Origin: Flavobacteriaceae bacterium
GTDB lineage: Bacteria; Bacteroidota; Bacteroidia; Flavobacteriales; Flavobacteriaceae
Length of the DNA stretch: 12,965 nucleotides
Assembly: GCA_023262245.1 (NCBI GenBank)
Contig: JALRDC010000072.1
Location: 1 to 12,965 of the forward strand
Direction: 5' to 3'
Shown: positions 6,006-12,965 of the stretch, one piece after another
Numbering within the stretch: position 1 is the first letter of the stretch
How the letters are laid out: every line of letters begins with the position of its first letter
Made by a program: the position numbers and the translations under genes
Notes under the pieces: model-generated
Databases searched by the model: none
What the model saw: only the letters and a program-made list of their open reading frames with translations
What the model was told of the DNA's origin: nothing

Positions 6006-8594
6006 ATGGCCCGAAAACCCAAAATTGAACGCTTTAATGAAAAAATCCTTTCCCGATTTCAAATTTACAACAGCCTTTTTCTTACCCTTCCTTTTAAAAC
6101 AATAAAACAAACCTCACTATTGATGCCCCTTTTTGCAGACCATTGTCGTAATCAATACGACATTGGTGCTAATCCCGAAGCAATTGTATCGAGTTTTTTC
6201 AATCAATTTGCACCGGATTTAGACGAAAAACAGCAGCAAGATTTATTGTTTAATTTCATTCAATACATCGAACGTCAAGTAGTCTTGTTTGATGCAATAG
6301 AGGATGCAGGTTTTTCCTATGTTAACAACATGCACGGCATAGGAACCCTTCGCAGCATTAAGGAGGAGGCAAAAAACAAACAGCTAACAGAAGCCCTTTC
6401 TGATTATATTAAGCGCTTTAAAGTTCGCATTGTTCTTACAGCGCACCCAACACAATTCTACCCAGATAATGTTTTAGTCATCATTAATGAGCTTTCTAAA
6501 GCCATCGCTCAAGACGATTTAGACAATATAAAAAAATTGTTGGTGCAGTTGGGCAAAACACCCTTCTATCAGAAAGAAAAGCCCACCCCATATGATGAAG
6601 CGGTGAGTTTGATTTGGTTTTTAGAGAATGTTTTTTATCATTCGGCAAGTACTATTTACAACTATATTGCGGAAAATATAATAGATTCAGATCAACTCGA
6701 AAACTCCATTTTTGATTTTGGTTTCTGGCCGGGTGGTGATCGTGATGGAAATCCTTTTGTTACTCCTGAAATTACATTAAAAACAGCGAAAAGACTTCAA
6801 TTTTCTGTCTTGCGTAATTATTATAGAGATTTAAGAAAGCTCAAACGAAAAATCACTTTTCCTGGACTGGAACATCGAATTGCCAATTTGGAAGATCTGG
6901 TATTTAACCAGCTTTTTTATCCGAAGCGAAACAAAGATTTCTCCTTAGAGTTTATGCAAAAAGAGTTGTCTTTTGTTTTAAATGAAATCCTCAATGAACA
7001 CGATGGCCTGTACAAAAGTGAAGTCCTGGACATGATTCACAAATTACGCCTGTTTGGGCTTCATTTCGCGAGTCTGGATATCCGACAGGATTCTCGCGTA
7101 CACCATAGTGTATTTAGAGAAATAGTGTCGCATCCCGACATCCAGAATTACACCCAAAATTTACCTAAGAATTACCTCAGTCTATCGATGGAAGAGCGTT
7201 ATCAGGTATTGATGTCGCTTACTGGTGATGTTCCTTCTTCAATATTCTCAGAGGATATTACCTTCCAAACTTTGGAGAGCATTCGAAGCATGCAACAAAT
7301 ACAAATTGAAAACGGAGAACGTGGTTGTAATCGTTATATCATTAGTAACTGCCAATCTTTGGAAAATATCTTAGAACTCTTCGCTATGTGTCGCCTTTGC
7401 AACTGGAATGAGCCAAAAGTTGATTTCATCCCATTATTTGAGACCATTCAAGATTTAAAAGCAGCTGGAGAAGTAATGCGAAATTTGTTCAGCGATCCTG
7501 TCTATAAAGAACATCTTAAAAGACGGGGTATGAAACAAACAATCATGCTTGGTTTTTCTGATGGGACCAAAGACGGAGGTTATTTTATGGCTAACTGGAG
7601 TATTTATGCAGCTAAAGAAACCTTGAGTCAATTAGCTTCAGAATTTGGGGTGCAAGTAGCGTTTTTTGACGGAAGGGGAGGGCCTCCCGCTCGGGGCGGT
7701 GGAAATACCCATGAGTTTTATGCCTCCATGGGGGATCAAATCCAGAGTGATGACATCCAATTGACAATTCAAGGGCAAACCATTAGCTCTAATTTTGGAA
7801 CCATGGATTCTTCACAGTTTAACCTTGAACAACTTTTGAGTTCCGGAATTGAAAATCAAATTTTTAATCCTGGCAAAAACAATCTGACCGATCAAAACCG
7901 CCTATTGATGGAGCGCATTGCTAAGATCAGCTACAAAGTGTATCAAGATTTTAAAGCACATCCGATGTTTCTGCCGTATCTGGAACGAATGTCAACCTTA
8001 CCATATTACTCAAAAGCAAATATTGGTAGTCGTCCTTCTAAAAGAGGAAAATCAAAAACCTTAAAGTTTGAAGATCTCAGAGCCATTCCTTTTGTTGGAA
8101 GTTGGAGTCAGTTAAAACAAAATGTTCCTGGATTTTTTGGTTTGGGAAAGGCATTGCAAAATATAATTGATGAAGGGAAACTAGGAGATTTAAAAAATCT
8201 TTACAAGAGTTCACGCTTTTTTAGAACGCTCATTTTTAACAGCATGATGAGTTTGTCAAAATCCTTTTTTAAGCTCACAGCCTATATGAAAAATGACAAA
8301 GAGTTTGGCTCTTTTTGGGAAATCATTTTTGAAGAATACAGTCTAACTAAAAAAGTCCTTTTAGAGATTAGTGAGTTTTCAAGTTTAATGGAAAACGAAC
8401 CTGCAGGCAAGGCTTCTATCAAAGCACGTGAAGAAATTGTTCAACCGCTATTGACCATACAGCAATTTGCTTTAATGCAACTACAAACACTGAGGAAAGC
8501 AACCCCTGCTAATGAAGAAAAAATTGAAGTGCTTGAAGCTATGGTAACACGGTCGTTGTTTGGTAATATTAATGCTAGTAGAAATTCCGCTTAA
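6006..8594 (+). CDS. ppc: phosphoenolpyruvate carboxylase
   Basis: Carboxylates PEP with bicarbonate to oxaloacetate, refilling the TCA cycle and feeding aspartate-family synthesis; cytoplasmic, tetrameric in relatives. At 862 residues it is close to E. coli Ppc (883). Aligned by eye with E. coli: catalytic His147 (H138) in LTAHPTQ; FWPGGDRDGNP (240-250); Arg360 (R396) in LDIRQDSRVH; Mg ligands Glu479 (E506) and Asp519 (D543); Lys522 (K546) in GFSDGTKDGG; Arg557 and Arg563 (R581, R587) in the glycine-rich loop; and Arg676 and Arg692 (R699, R713). The C-terminus RNSA keeps the Asn of the usual RNTG. Residues that bind the inhibitor aspartate in E. coli (K773, R832, R587, N881) appear kept as Lys752, Arg808, Arg563 and Asn860. 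Odd points are Asp555 where E. coli has His579, and PPA for SIG in the loop. It follows asnC by 3 bp and shares its stop region with aroB. Confidence 0.95.
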   Translation: MARKPKIERFNEKILSRFQIYNSLFLTLPFKTIKQTSLLMPLFADHCRNQYDIGANPEAIVSSFFNQFAPDLDEKQQQDLLFNFIQYIERQVVLFDAIEDAGFSYVNNMHGIGTLRSIKEEAKNKQLTEALSDYIKRFKVRIVLTAHPTQFYPDNVLVIINELSKAIAQDDLDNIKKLLVQLGKTPFYQKEKPTPYDEAVSLIWFLENVFYHSASTIYNYIAENIIDSDQLENSIFDFGFWPGGDRDGNPFVTPEITLKTAKRLQFSVLRNYYRDLRKLKRKITFPGLEHRIANLEDLVFNQLFYPKRNKDFSLEFMQKELSFVLNEILNEHDGLYKSEVLDMIHKLRLFGLHFASLDIRQDSRVHHSVFREIVSHPDIQNYTQNLPKNYLSLSMEERYQVLMSLTGDVPSSIFSEDITFQTLESIRSMQQIQIENGERGCNRYIISNCQSLENILELFAMCRLCNWNEPKVDFIPLFETIQDLKAAGEVMRNLFSDPVYKEHLKRRGMKQTIMLGFSDGTKDGGYFMANWSIYAAKETLSQLASEFGVQVAFFDGRGGPPARGGGNTHEFYASMGDQIQSDDIQLTIQGQTISSNFGTMDSSQFNLEQLLSSGIENQIFNPGKNNLTDQNRLLMERIAKISYKVYQDFKAHPMFLPYLERMSTLPYYSKANIGSRPSKRGKSKTLKFEDLRAIPFVGSWSQLKQNVPGFFGLGKALQNIIDEGKLGDLKNLYKSSRFFRTLIFNSMMSLSKSFFKLTAYMKNDKEFGSFWEIIFEEYSLTKKVLLEISEFSSLMENEPAGKASIKAREEIVQPLLTIQQFALMQLQTLRKATPANEEKIEVLEAMVTRSLFGNINASRNSA

Positions 8595-9646
8595 GGAGCA
8601 CTATAGTATTCAAAGGCCTTTTGAAACAACTCTTGTGGAACTTCAACATCCATCTGGGGATCACCAATGGACTTCAGCAAGACAAAATGGACTCTTCCTG
8701 CCTTATTTTTTTTGTCATGACGCAGCAAGTCAACAATCTCATTGATCTCTTCATTTGAAAAAGAAACCGGAGGATAAAAGCGTTTAAAACCAGATTTAAT
8801 TGCTGCTGCATCCATGGGGTTTAAACCACAGCAATGCATGCTTAAAAAGGCCTCTAAGACCATGCCTACAGCTATGGCCTCCCCGTGGAGTAGCCTTTTT
8901 TTATGTGGATGGATAAGAAAATACGATTCAATCGCATGACCTAAAGTATGTCCGTAATTTAATATCTTACGCAAACCCCTTTCTTTTGGATCAGTTTCAA
9001 CCACTTCTTTTTTTACTGCTATAGAAGACTCTATGAGGGGAGCAAGGCTGTTTACATCTAATGTATTGAGCTCTATAAGTTCTTTCCAATAGTCTGGATT
9101 GGCAATCAATCCGTGTTTCAGCATTTCAGCAAAGCCACTTCTGATCTCCACTTCGGGAAGCGTTTGCAACCATTGGGAGTCAATAATCACTTCTTGAGGT
9201 TCTTCAATAATTCCTATTTGATTTTTTAGCGGACCAAAATCAATTCCCGTCTTTCCACCTACGGAAGCATCTACCATGGCTAATAGGCTCGTAGGAATAT
9301 TGTAAAAATCAATCCCACGTTTAAAGGTACATGCTACAAACCCCCCTAAGTCAGTCACTACACCACCCCCCAAATTTAATAAAGCACTATTTCGATCTGC
9401 GCCTAATTCTGATAGTTGTTGCCAAAGTTTTTCACAAGTTTGTAGCTGCTTATTTTCTTCTCCAGCTTTCATTTGCAATACATGTGCATCATGGAGCTGA
9501 GTTTGATTTAAAAAGGGCTCCAAGCAGTAACTTTGAGTATGTTCGTCTACCAAAATAAAGAGGCTGCTGTAAGCACGTGCTTTAAGTTTATGTGGCAGTT
9601 CCGCCAAGGCTTCCTTCCCAAAGGTTAAATTAATTTGATTTTGCAT
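8591..9646 (-). CDS. aroB: 3-dehydroquinate synthase
   Basis: Second enzyme of the shikimate pathway, converting DAHP to 3-dehydroquinate with NAD+ and a divalent metal in the cytoplasm. The length, 351 residues, is normal. The NAD-binding turn is GGGVVTDLGGF (93-103). Active-site residues, matched by eye to the Aspergillus enzyme, are Asp126 and Lys132 in DASVGGKTGID, Asn142, metal ligand Glu174 and Lys177 in GFAEMLKHG, Arg226, Asn230, metal ligand His233 and catalytic His237 in NYGHTLGHAIE, and metal ligand His254 in LLHGEAIAVG. All appear intact. The stop codon shares the TTAA at 8591-8594 with the stop of ppc on the other strand. It lies 192 bp downstream of smpB on the same strand and has its own candidate -7 box. 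Confidence 0.96.
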   Translation of the reverse strand: MQNQINLTFGKEALAELPHKLKARAYSSLFILVDEHTQSYCLEPFLNQTQLHDAHVLQMKAGEENKQLQTCEKLWQQLSELGADRNSALLNLGGGVVTDLGGFVACTFKRGIDFYNIPTSLLAMVDASVGGKTGIDFGPLKNQIGIIEEPQEVIIDSQWLQTLPEVEIRSGFAEMLKHGLIANPDYWKELIELNTLDVNSLAPLIESSIAVKKEVVETDPKERGLRKILNYGHTLGHAIESYFLIHPHKKRLLHGEAIAVGMVLEAFLSMHCCGLNPMDAAAIKSGFKRFYPPVSFSNEEINEIVDLLRHDKKNKAGRVHFVLLKSIGDPQMDVEVPQELFQKAFEYYSAP

Positions 9647-9662
9647 AATTAAACGGTAGCTG

Positions 9663-9670
9663 CAAAAATA
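9663..9670 (-). promoter_or_regulatory. -7-type promoter box for aroB
   Basis: The minus strand reads TATTTTTG, matching TAnnTTTG, and continues GCAGC, with the ATG 16 nt beyond the box. The 8-mer TTTGCAGC also occurs at the smpB box. No TTG is seen at the -33 distance. The 192-bp gap between aroB and smpB that contains it holds no convincing gene or terminator. Confidence 0.45.
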
Positions 9671-9838
9671 AGGATTTAAAAAAACATTCTAGACTTGAAT
9701 CTTCTGGAAGGATTTAATTTCTTTTAATGAACTTGAACACCACTTTGACACTAAAACATGCAGGCCTTTATTTGAAAGAAATTGTTAAAAAACTCCACAA
9801 GAAAGATTGATTTATTTAGCTTAAAAAAAGAAAAGATT

Positions 9839-10303
9839 TTAGTCTTTTTTAAAGTTTTTTTTGACTCGATCCAGGTCTCTTTTGTTCTCGCGATCTTTAA
9901 GAGTTTCCCTTTTATCGTAAAGCTTTTTTCCTCTTGCAAGGGCGATTCGCATTTTGGCAAAGCCTTTATCGTTAATAAAGAGACGCAGGGGAACTATAGT
10001 AAGTCCACTGTTCTTTACTTCCTTGTGGAGTTTTTTAAGCTCTTTTTTGTTTAAAAGAAGTTTGCGTTGTGCTTTAGGGCGATGGTTAAATCGTGTCCCA
10101 AAGGCATATTCTTCAATATTTACATTTACGGTAAAGAGCTCTCCTCTTTCATTAAATTCACAAAAACTTTCGGATATAGAAGCCTTACTGTTCCGAAGCG
10201 ATTTAATCTCCGTTCCGGTCAGGACAATGCCCGCTGTATATTCGTCTATGATTTCATATTCGAAGCGCGCACGTTTGTTCTGTATGTTCACGTTTTTTTG
10301 CAC
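9839..10303 (-). CDS. smpB: SsrA-binding protein (tmRNA-binding protein)
   Basis: Binds tmRNA and brings it to stalled ribosomes, so that the nascent protein is tagged for proteolysis and the ribosome freed. The 154-residue protein has the full SmpB layout: NIQNKRARFEYEI at the N-terminus, LTGTEIKSLR, the RNA-binding surface with INVNIEEY-like residues (VNVNIEEYAFG), the RKLLLNKKEL segment, and the basic C-terminal tail with GKKLYDKRET and KRDLDR that enters the decoding centre. The start is a GTG at 10303, giving MQKNVNIQNKRA, which agrees with homologues I recall. A second in-frame GTG at 10291 would start four codons later. It lies 15 bp after clpB on the same strand, but also has a -7-type box immediately before it. 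The gap downstream of it holds no clear terminator. Confidence 0.95.
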   Translation of the reverse strand: MQKNVNIQNKRARFEYEIIDEYTAGIVLTGTEIKSLRNSKASISESFCEFNERGELFTVNVNIEEYAFGTRFNHRPKAQRKLLLNKKELKKLHKEVKNSGLTIVPLRLFINDKGFAKMRIALARGKKLYDKRETLKDRENKRDLDRVKKNFKKD

Positions 10304-10307
10304 GCTG

Positions 10308-10315
10308 CAAAGATA
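10308..10315 (-). promoter_or_regulatory. -7-type promoter box for smpB, next to the start codon
   Basis: The minus strand reads TATCTTTG and continues CAGC directly into the GTG start of smpB, leaving only 4 nt. The box lies in the 15-bp gap after clpB. If used, the mRNA would be leaderless or nearly so at the first GTG. No TTG is visible at the -33 distance, which would fall inside the clpB 3' end. Confidence 0.42.
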
Positions 10316-10318
10316 GTA

Positions 10319-12925
10319 TTAATCCTCGCTTGGTTTTACTTTGCCATTTCTAAATATAAAGTGATCTTGAATAAAATCGAAAACAACCGTTTGCTCCCTG
10401 TCTAGTTTACCAGAGAGTAGTTCTTTACTTAAGGGATTGAGCAATTGTTGCTGTAAAACCCTACGAACGGGTCGCCCGCCATACTGTGGATCAAATCCGA
10501 GCTCAGAGAGTTTAATTAGCGCTTCTTCTGTGGCCTCTAATTTTAAATCCTGTGTGTTTAGGCGTTTTTGTATTCCTTTCAATTGTAAGTCCACAATGTT
10601 CCGTATTTCTTTTTTAGTCAATGGTGAAAAGAGGACAATATCATCAATTCGGTTTAAGAACTCAGGACGTATCTGGCTTTTTAGCAGTTCCATGACGTGT
10701 TTTTTTGCCACTTTTTCTGCTGTTTCAAAAGCTTCATTGGTCTCAAAAGCAGCTTGAATCTCTTGACTTCCCAAATTGCTCGTCATGATGATGATGCTGT
10801 TTTTAAAATCGGCAAGACGTCCTTTATTATCTGTAAGTCTTCCTTCATCTAAGACCTGCAGCAAAAGGTTAAAGGTGTCTGGATGTGCCTTTTCAATTTC
10901 ATCAAGGAGCACGACAGAATAGGGTTTTCTTCGAACAGCTTCAGTAAGTTGCCCCCCTTCTTCATAACCCACATATCCCGGAGGTGCACCTACCAAGCGA
11001 CTCACCGCATGGCGTTCTTGGTATTCGCTCATGTCAATACGAGTAATGTTATTTTCATCGTCAAAGAGCACTTCCGCTAAGGCTTTAGCCAATTCTGTTT
11101 TCCCGACTCCTGTAGTCCCTAAAAACAAAAAACTTCCCACAGGTCTTTGTGTGTCTTGTAAACCTGCTCTGCTTCTTCGTATGGCGTCACTAACGGCGCT
11201 AACTGCCTTTTCTTGCCCAATCAGTCGTTGATGGATTTGATCTTCCAGCTTGAGGAGTTTGTCCTTATCCGATTGGAGCATTTTACTAACGGGAACTCCT
11301 GTCCATTTTGCAACAACTTCAGCGATATCATCATAAGTCACTTCTTCTTTAATTAAGGAATCTCCACTTTGCATTTGTGAGAGTTCTTTTTGTAGTCCTT
11401 CGATCTGAGATTCTACTTCTTGTATCTTTCCATAGCGTATTTCTGCTACGGTTCCATAATCGCCTTCCCGTTCTGCACGGTCGGCTTGAGATTTTAAATT
11501 TTCGATATCAAGTTTACTCTGTTGAAGCTTATCGACAACCTCTTTTTCTTGACTCCATTTTGCGTAAAGTGTTTTGCGAGCCTCTTTAAGCTCCGCTAAC
11601 TCATGATTCAATCGTTTGATCTTGACTTCGTCTTTTTCCCTCTTAATGGCTACCAATTCAATTTCAATTTGACGAATTTTACGATCCAAGCTATCAAGCT
11701 CTTCCGGTTTGGAATTGATTTCCATTCTTAATTTAGAAGCCGCCTCGTCCATTAGATCAATGGCCTTATCGGGTAAAAAACGGTTGGTTATATAACGTTG
11801 AGAAAGGGTAACAGCACCGATGATGGCTTCATCACGAACCCGAACTTTATGATGGGATTCGTATTTCTCTTTTATTCCTCTTAAAATAGAGATGGCACTT
11901 TCGGTATCGGGCTCATCCACCAATACCTTTTGAAAGCGGCGCTCCAGTGCTTTGTCCTTCTCAAAGTATTTTTGGTATTCATCTTGAGTAGTAGCACCTA
12001 TGGCTCTTAGCTCCCCCCGAGCTAAGGCAGGTTTAAGAATATTAGCAGCATCCATAGCGCCTTCGCCACCTCCTGCGCCAACAAGGGTATGAATTTCGTC
12101 TATAAATAGTACCAAATCTCCATCGCTTTGGGTGACCTCTTTGATCACACTCTTTAAACGTTCTTCAAACTCCCCTTTATATTTGGCTCCAGCGATCAGT
12201 GCACCCATATCCAGTGCGTAGATTTTTTTGTCTTTTAGATTTTCAGGCACATCCCCATCAATGATTCTATGAGCCAATCCTTCCGCTATTGCGGTTTTCC
12301 CAGTACCGGGTTCTCCTACTAGTATAGGGTTGTTTTTAGTTCTCCTGCTTAAGATCTGGAGTAAGCGTCGGATTTCTTCATCCCGACCTATCACAGGGTC
12401 TAATTTATCTTCTGAAGCCAGTTGATTCAGATTTTTAGCATATTTTTCTAAGGCATTGTAAGTCCCTTCCGCAGAAGCTGAAGTTACTTTTTCTCCTTTT
12501 CGTAGTTCTTTAATGGCTTCTTCCAAAGCTGTTTTTGTAACCCCTTGATCTTCCAGCATTTTGGATACCGTACTTTTTGATTCAAATAGTGCAAGAAGTA
12601 GGTGCTCCGTGGCGACGTATTCGTCATTTTGCTTTTTAGCTAAAGTCACAGCGCTCATAAGGATTTGTGAGGCTTTAGGGCTTAACATTTGTGTGGCTCC
12701 TGTTACTTTAGGAAAACTCTTTAAGGCACTTTCGTTCAACTGCTTTAAAAGCGGTAGTTTGACATTGAGCTTATTAAACAAAAAGGGAAGGACATTGTCA
12801 TCGGTATTGAGTAAACCTTGGAACAAATGGGAGGGTTCTATCTGTTGATGCTCGTTTTCAAACGCAGACTGTTGTGCATTTTGAACAGCTTCTTGAGTTT
12901 TTAAGGTAAGATTATTCAGATTCAT
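10319..12925 (-). CDS. clpB: ATP-dependent protein disaggregase ClpB
   Basis: Hsp100 hexamer that, with DnaK, pulls proteins out of aggregates in the cytoplasm. The length, 868 residues, is full. In order: N-terminal substrate domain with two Clp repeats (about 1-145); first AAA+ module with Walker A GEPGTGKT (204-211), Walker B LFIDE (Asp276, Glu277), pore-loop Tyr249 in GAKYKGEFEERLK and Arg fingers 329-330; middle coiled coil (about 405-525), the feature that separates ClpB from ClpA and ClpC; second AAA+ module with Walker A GTTGVGKT (603-610), pore-loop YVGY (651-654), Walker B LLDE (Asp675, Glu676), Arg759 in FLNRID and sensor-2 GGRPVRR (816-822). No defect is seen. No codon suitable for the internal start that makes the short E. 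coli isoform is found around residues 129-159. The upstream 40 bp hold only an imperfect box (TAAGATTTG, complement of 12950-12958). smpB follows after 15 bp. Confidence 0.97.
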   Translation of the reverse strand: MNLNNLTLKTQEAVQNAQQSAFENEHQQIEPSHLFQGLLNTDDNVLPFLFNKLNVKLPLLKQLNESALKSFPKVTGATQMLSPKASQILMSAVTLAKKQNDEYVATEHLLLALFESKSTVSKMLEDQGVTKTALEEAIKELRKGEKVTSASAEGTYNALEKYAKNLNQLASEDKLDPVIGRDEEIRRLLQILSRRTKNNPILVGEPGTGKTAIAEGLAHRIIDGDVPENLKDKKIYALDMGALIAGAKYKGEFEERLKSVIKEVTQSDGDLVLFIDEIHTLVGAGGGEGAMDAANILKPALARGELRAIGATTQDEYQKYFEKDKALERRFQKVLVDEPDTESAISILRGIKEKYESHHKVRVRDEAIIGAVTLSQRYITNRFLPDKAIDLMDEAASKLRMEINSKPEELDSLDRKIRQIEIELVAIKREKDEVKIKRLNHELAELKEARKTLYAKWSQEKEVVDKLQQSKLDIENLKSQADRAEREGDYGTVAEIRYGKIQEVESQIEGLQKELSQMQSGDSLIKEEVTYDDIAEVVAKWTGVPVSKMLQSDKDKLLKLEDQIHQRLIGQEKAVSAVSDAIRRSRAGLQDTQRPVGSFLFLGTTGVGKTELAKALAEVLFDDENNITRIDMSEYQERHAVSRLVGAPPGYVGYEEGGQLTEAVRRKPYSVVLLDEIEKAHPDTFNLLLQVLDEGRLTDNKGRLADFKNSIIIMTSNLGSQEIQAAFETNEAFETAEKVAKKHVMELLKSQIRPEFLNRIDDIVLFSPLTKKEIRNIVDLQLKGIQKRLNTQDLKLEATEEALIKLSELGFDPQYGGRPVRRVLQQQLLNPLSKELLSGKLDREQTVVFDFIQDHFIFRNGKVKPSED

Positions 12926-12965
12926 AGCAATTTTTTCACCACCTTATTACAAATCTTATTCCGTT

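Noticed and set aside
8609..8625. Hairpin TTCAAA-GGCCT-TTTGAA just after the ppc stop, as a terminator
   Set aside because: The stem is only 6 bp, mostly A/T, has no following T-run, and lies within the aroB coding end, where AAAGGCCTTT is explained by codons.
9831..9848. AAAAGA-TTTTAG-TCTTTT around the smpB stop as a terminator
   Set aside because: A short A/T stem in a homopolymer-rich stretch that spans the smpB stop codon; too weak to call.
9782..10054. Plus-strand frame of 90 codons, Phe/Lys-rich
   Set aside because: It runs antisense through smpB and has the low-complexity composition expected from the complement of a Lys-rich gene.
10067..10405. Plus-strand frame of 112 codons over the smpB/clpB junction
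   Set aside because: Antisense to two well-supported genes; no recognisable domain or start signal.
12449..12541. Internal start for a short ClpB isoform as in E. coli
   Set aside because: The candidate codons are GTT (residue 129), GTA (147) and TTA (159); no ATG, GTG or TTG sits at the right place.
1..12965. CRISPR array, insertion sequence, phage, tRNA or rRNA
   Set aside because: I saw no spaced direct repeats, transposase motifs, terminal inverted repeats or cloverleaf-like sequences; nearly all of the window is accounted for by the ten genes.

Overview
The window reads as ordinary chromosome of a member of the Flavobacteriaceae (Bacteroidota). The DNA is A/T-rich and almost no gene has a Shine-Dalgarno site. 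Promoter-like -7 boxes of the Bacteroidota type (TAnnTTTG) lie just upstream of several genes. The topoisomerase IV A subunit, AsnC/Lrp regulator, PEP carboxylase, XRE regulator and SmpB all have the sequence style I know from flavobacteria. I see no rRNA, tRNA, insertion sequence, phage gene, CRISPR array or toxin-antitoxin pair.

Layout. Bases 1-2547 (+) hold parC, whose 5' end lies outside the window. It converges on, and overlaps by 17 bp, a minus-strand cluster running from 4097 down to 2531: an XRE-type regulator, a small putative lipoprotein of unknown function, and a TerC-family membrane protein. A very A/T-rich divergent region (4098-4352) separates this cluster from a plus-strand group: an M14 zinc carboxypeptidase-like protein (4353-5444), an AsnC/Lrp regulator (5520-6002) and PEP carboxylase (6006-8594, only 3 bp after the regulator). 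Ppc converges on aroB (8591-9646, -), with the two stop codons sharing one TTAA. Upstream of aroB on the same strand lie smpB (9839-10303) and clpB (10319-12925), 15 bp apart.

How the genes fit together. Most are housekeeping: chromosome decatenation (ParC), anaplerotic oxaloacetate synthesis (Ppc), the shikimate pathway (AroB), ribosome rescue (SmpB) and protein disaggregation (ClpB). The asnC-ppc pair looks like a transcription unit linking amino-acid sensing to C4 supply. The least understood part is the XRE-lipoprotein-TerC cluster and the divergent promoter region in front of it. That region holds three perfect and two near-perfect copies of a short dyad, TACA-N2-TGTA, some of them overlapping likely promoters of the M14 gene. 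This is the best candidate here for an undescribed regulatory circuit, but it rests on sequence pattern alone. I found nothing that I would call a new defence, mobile or biosynthetic system.
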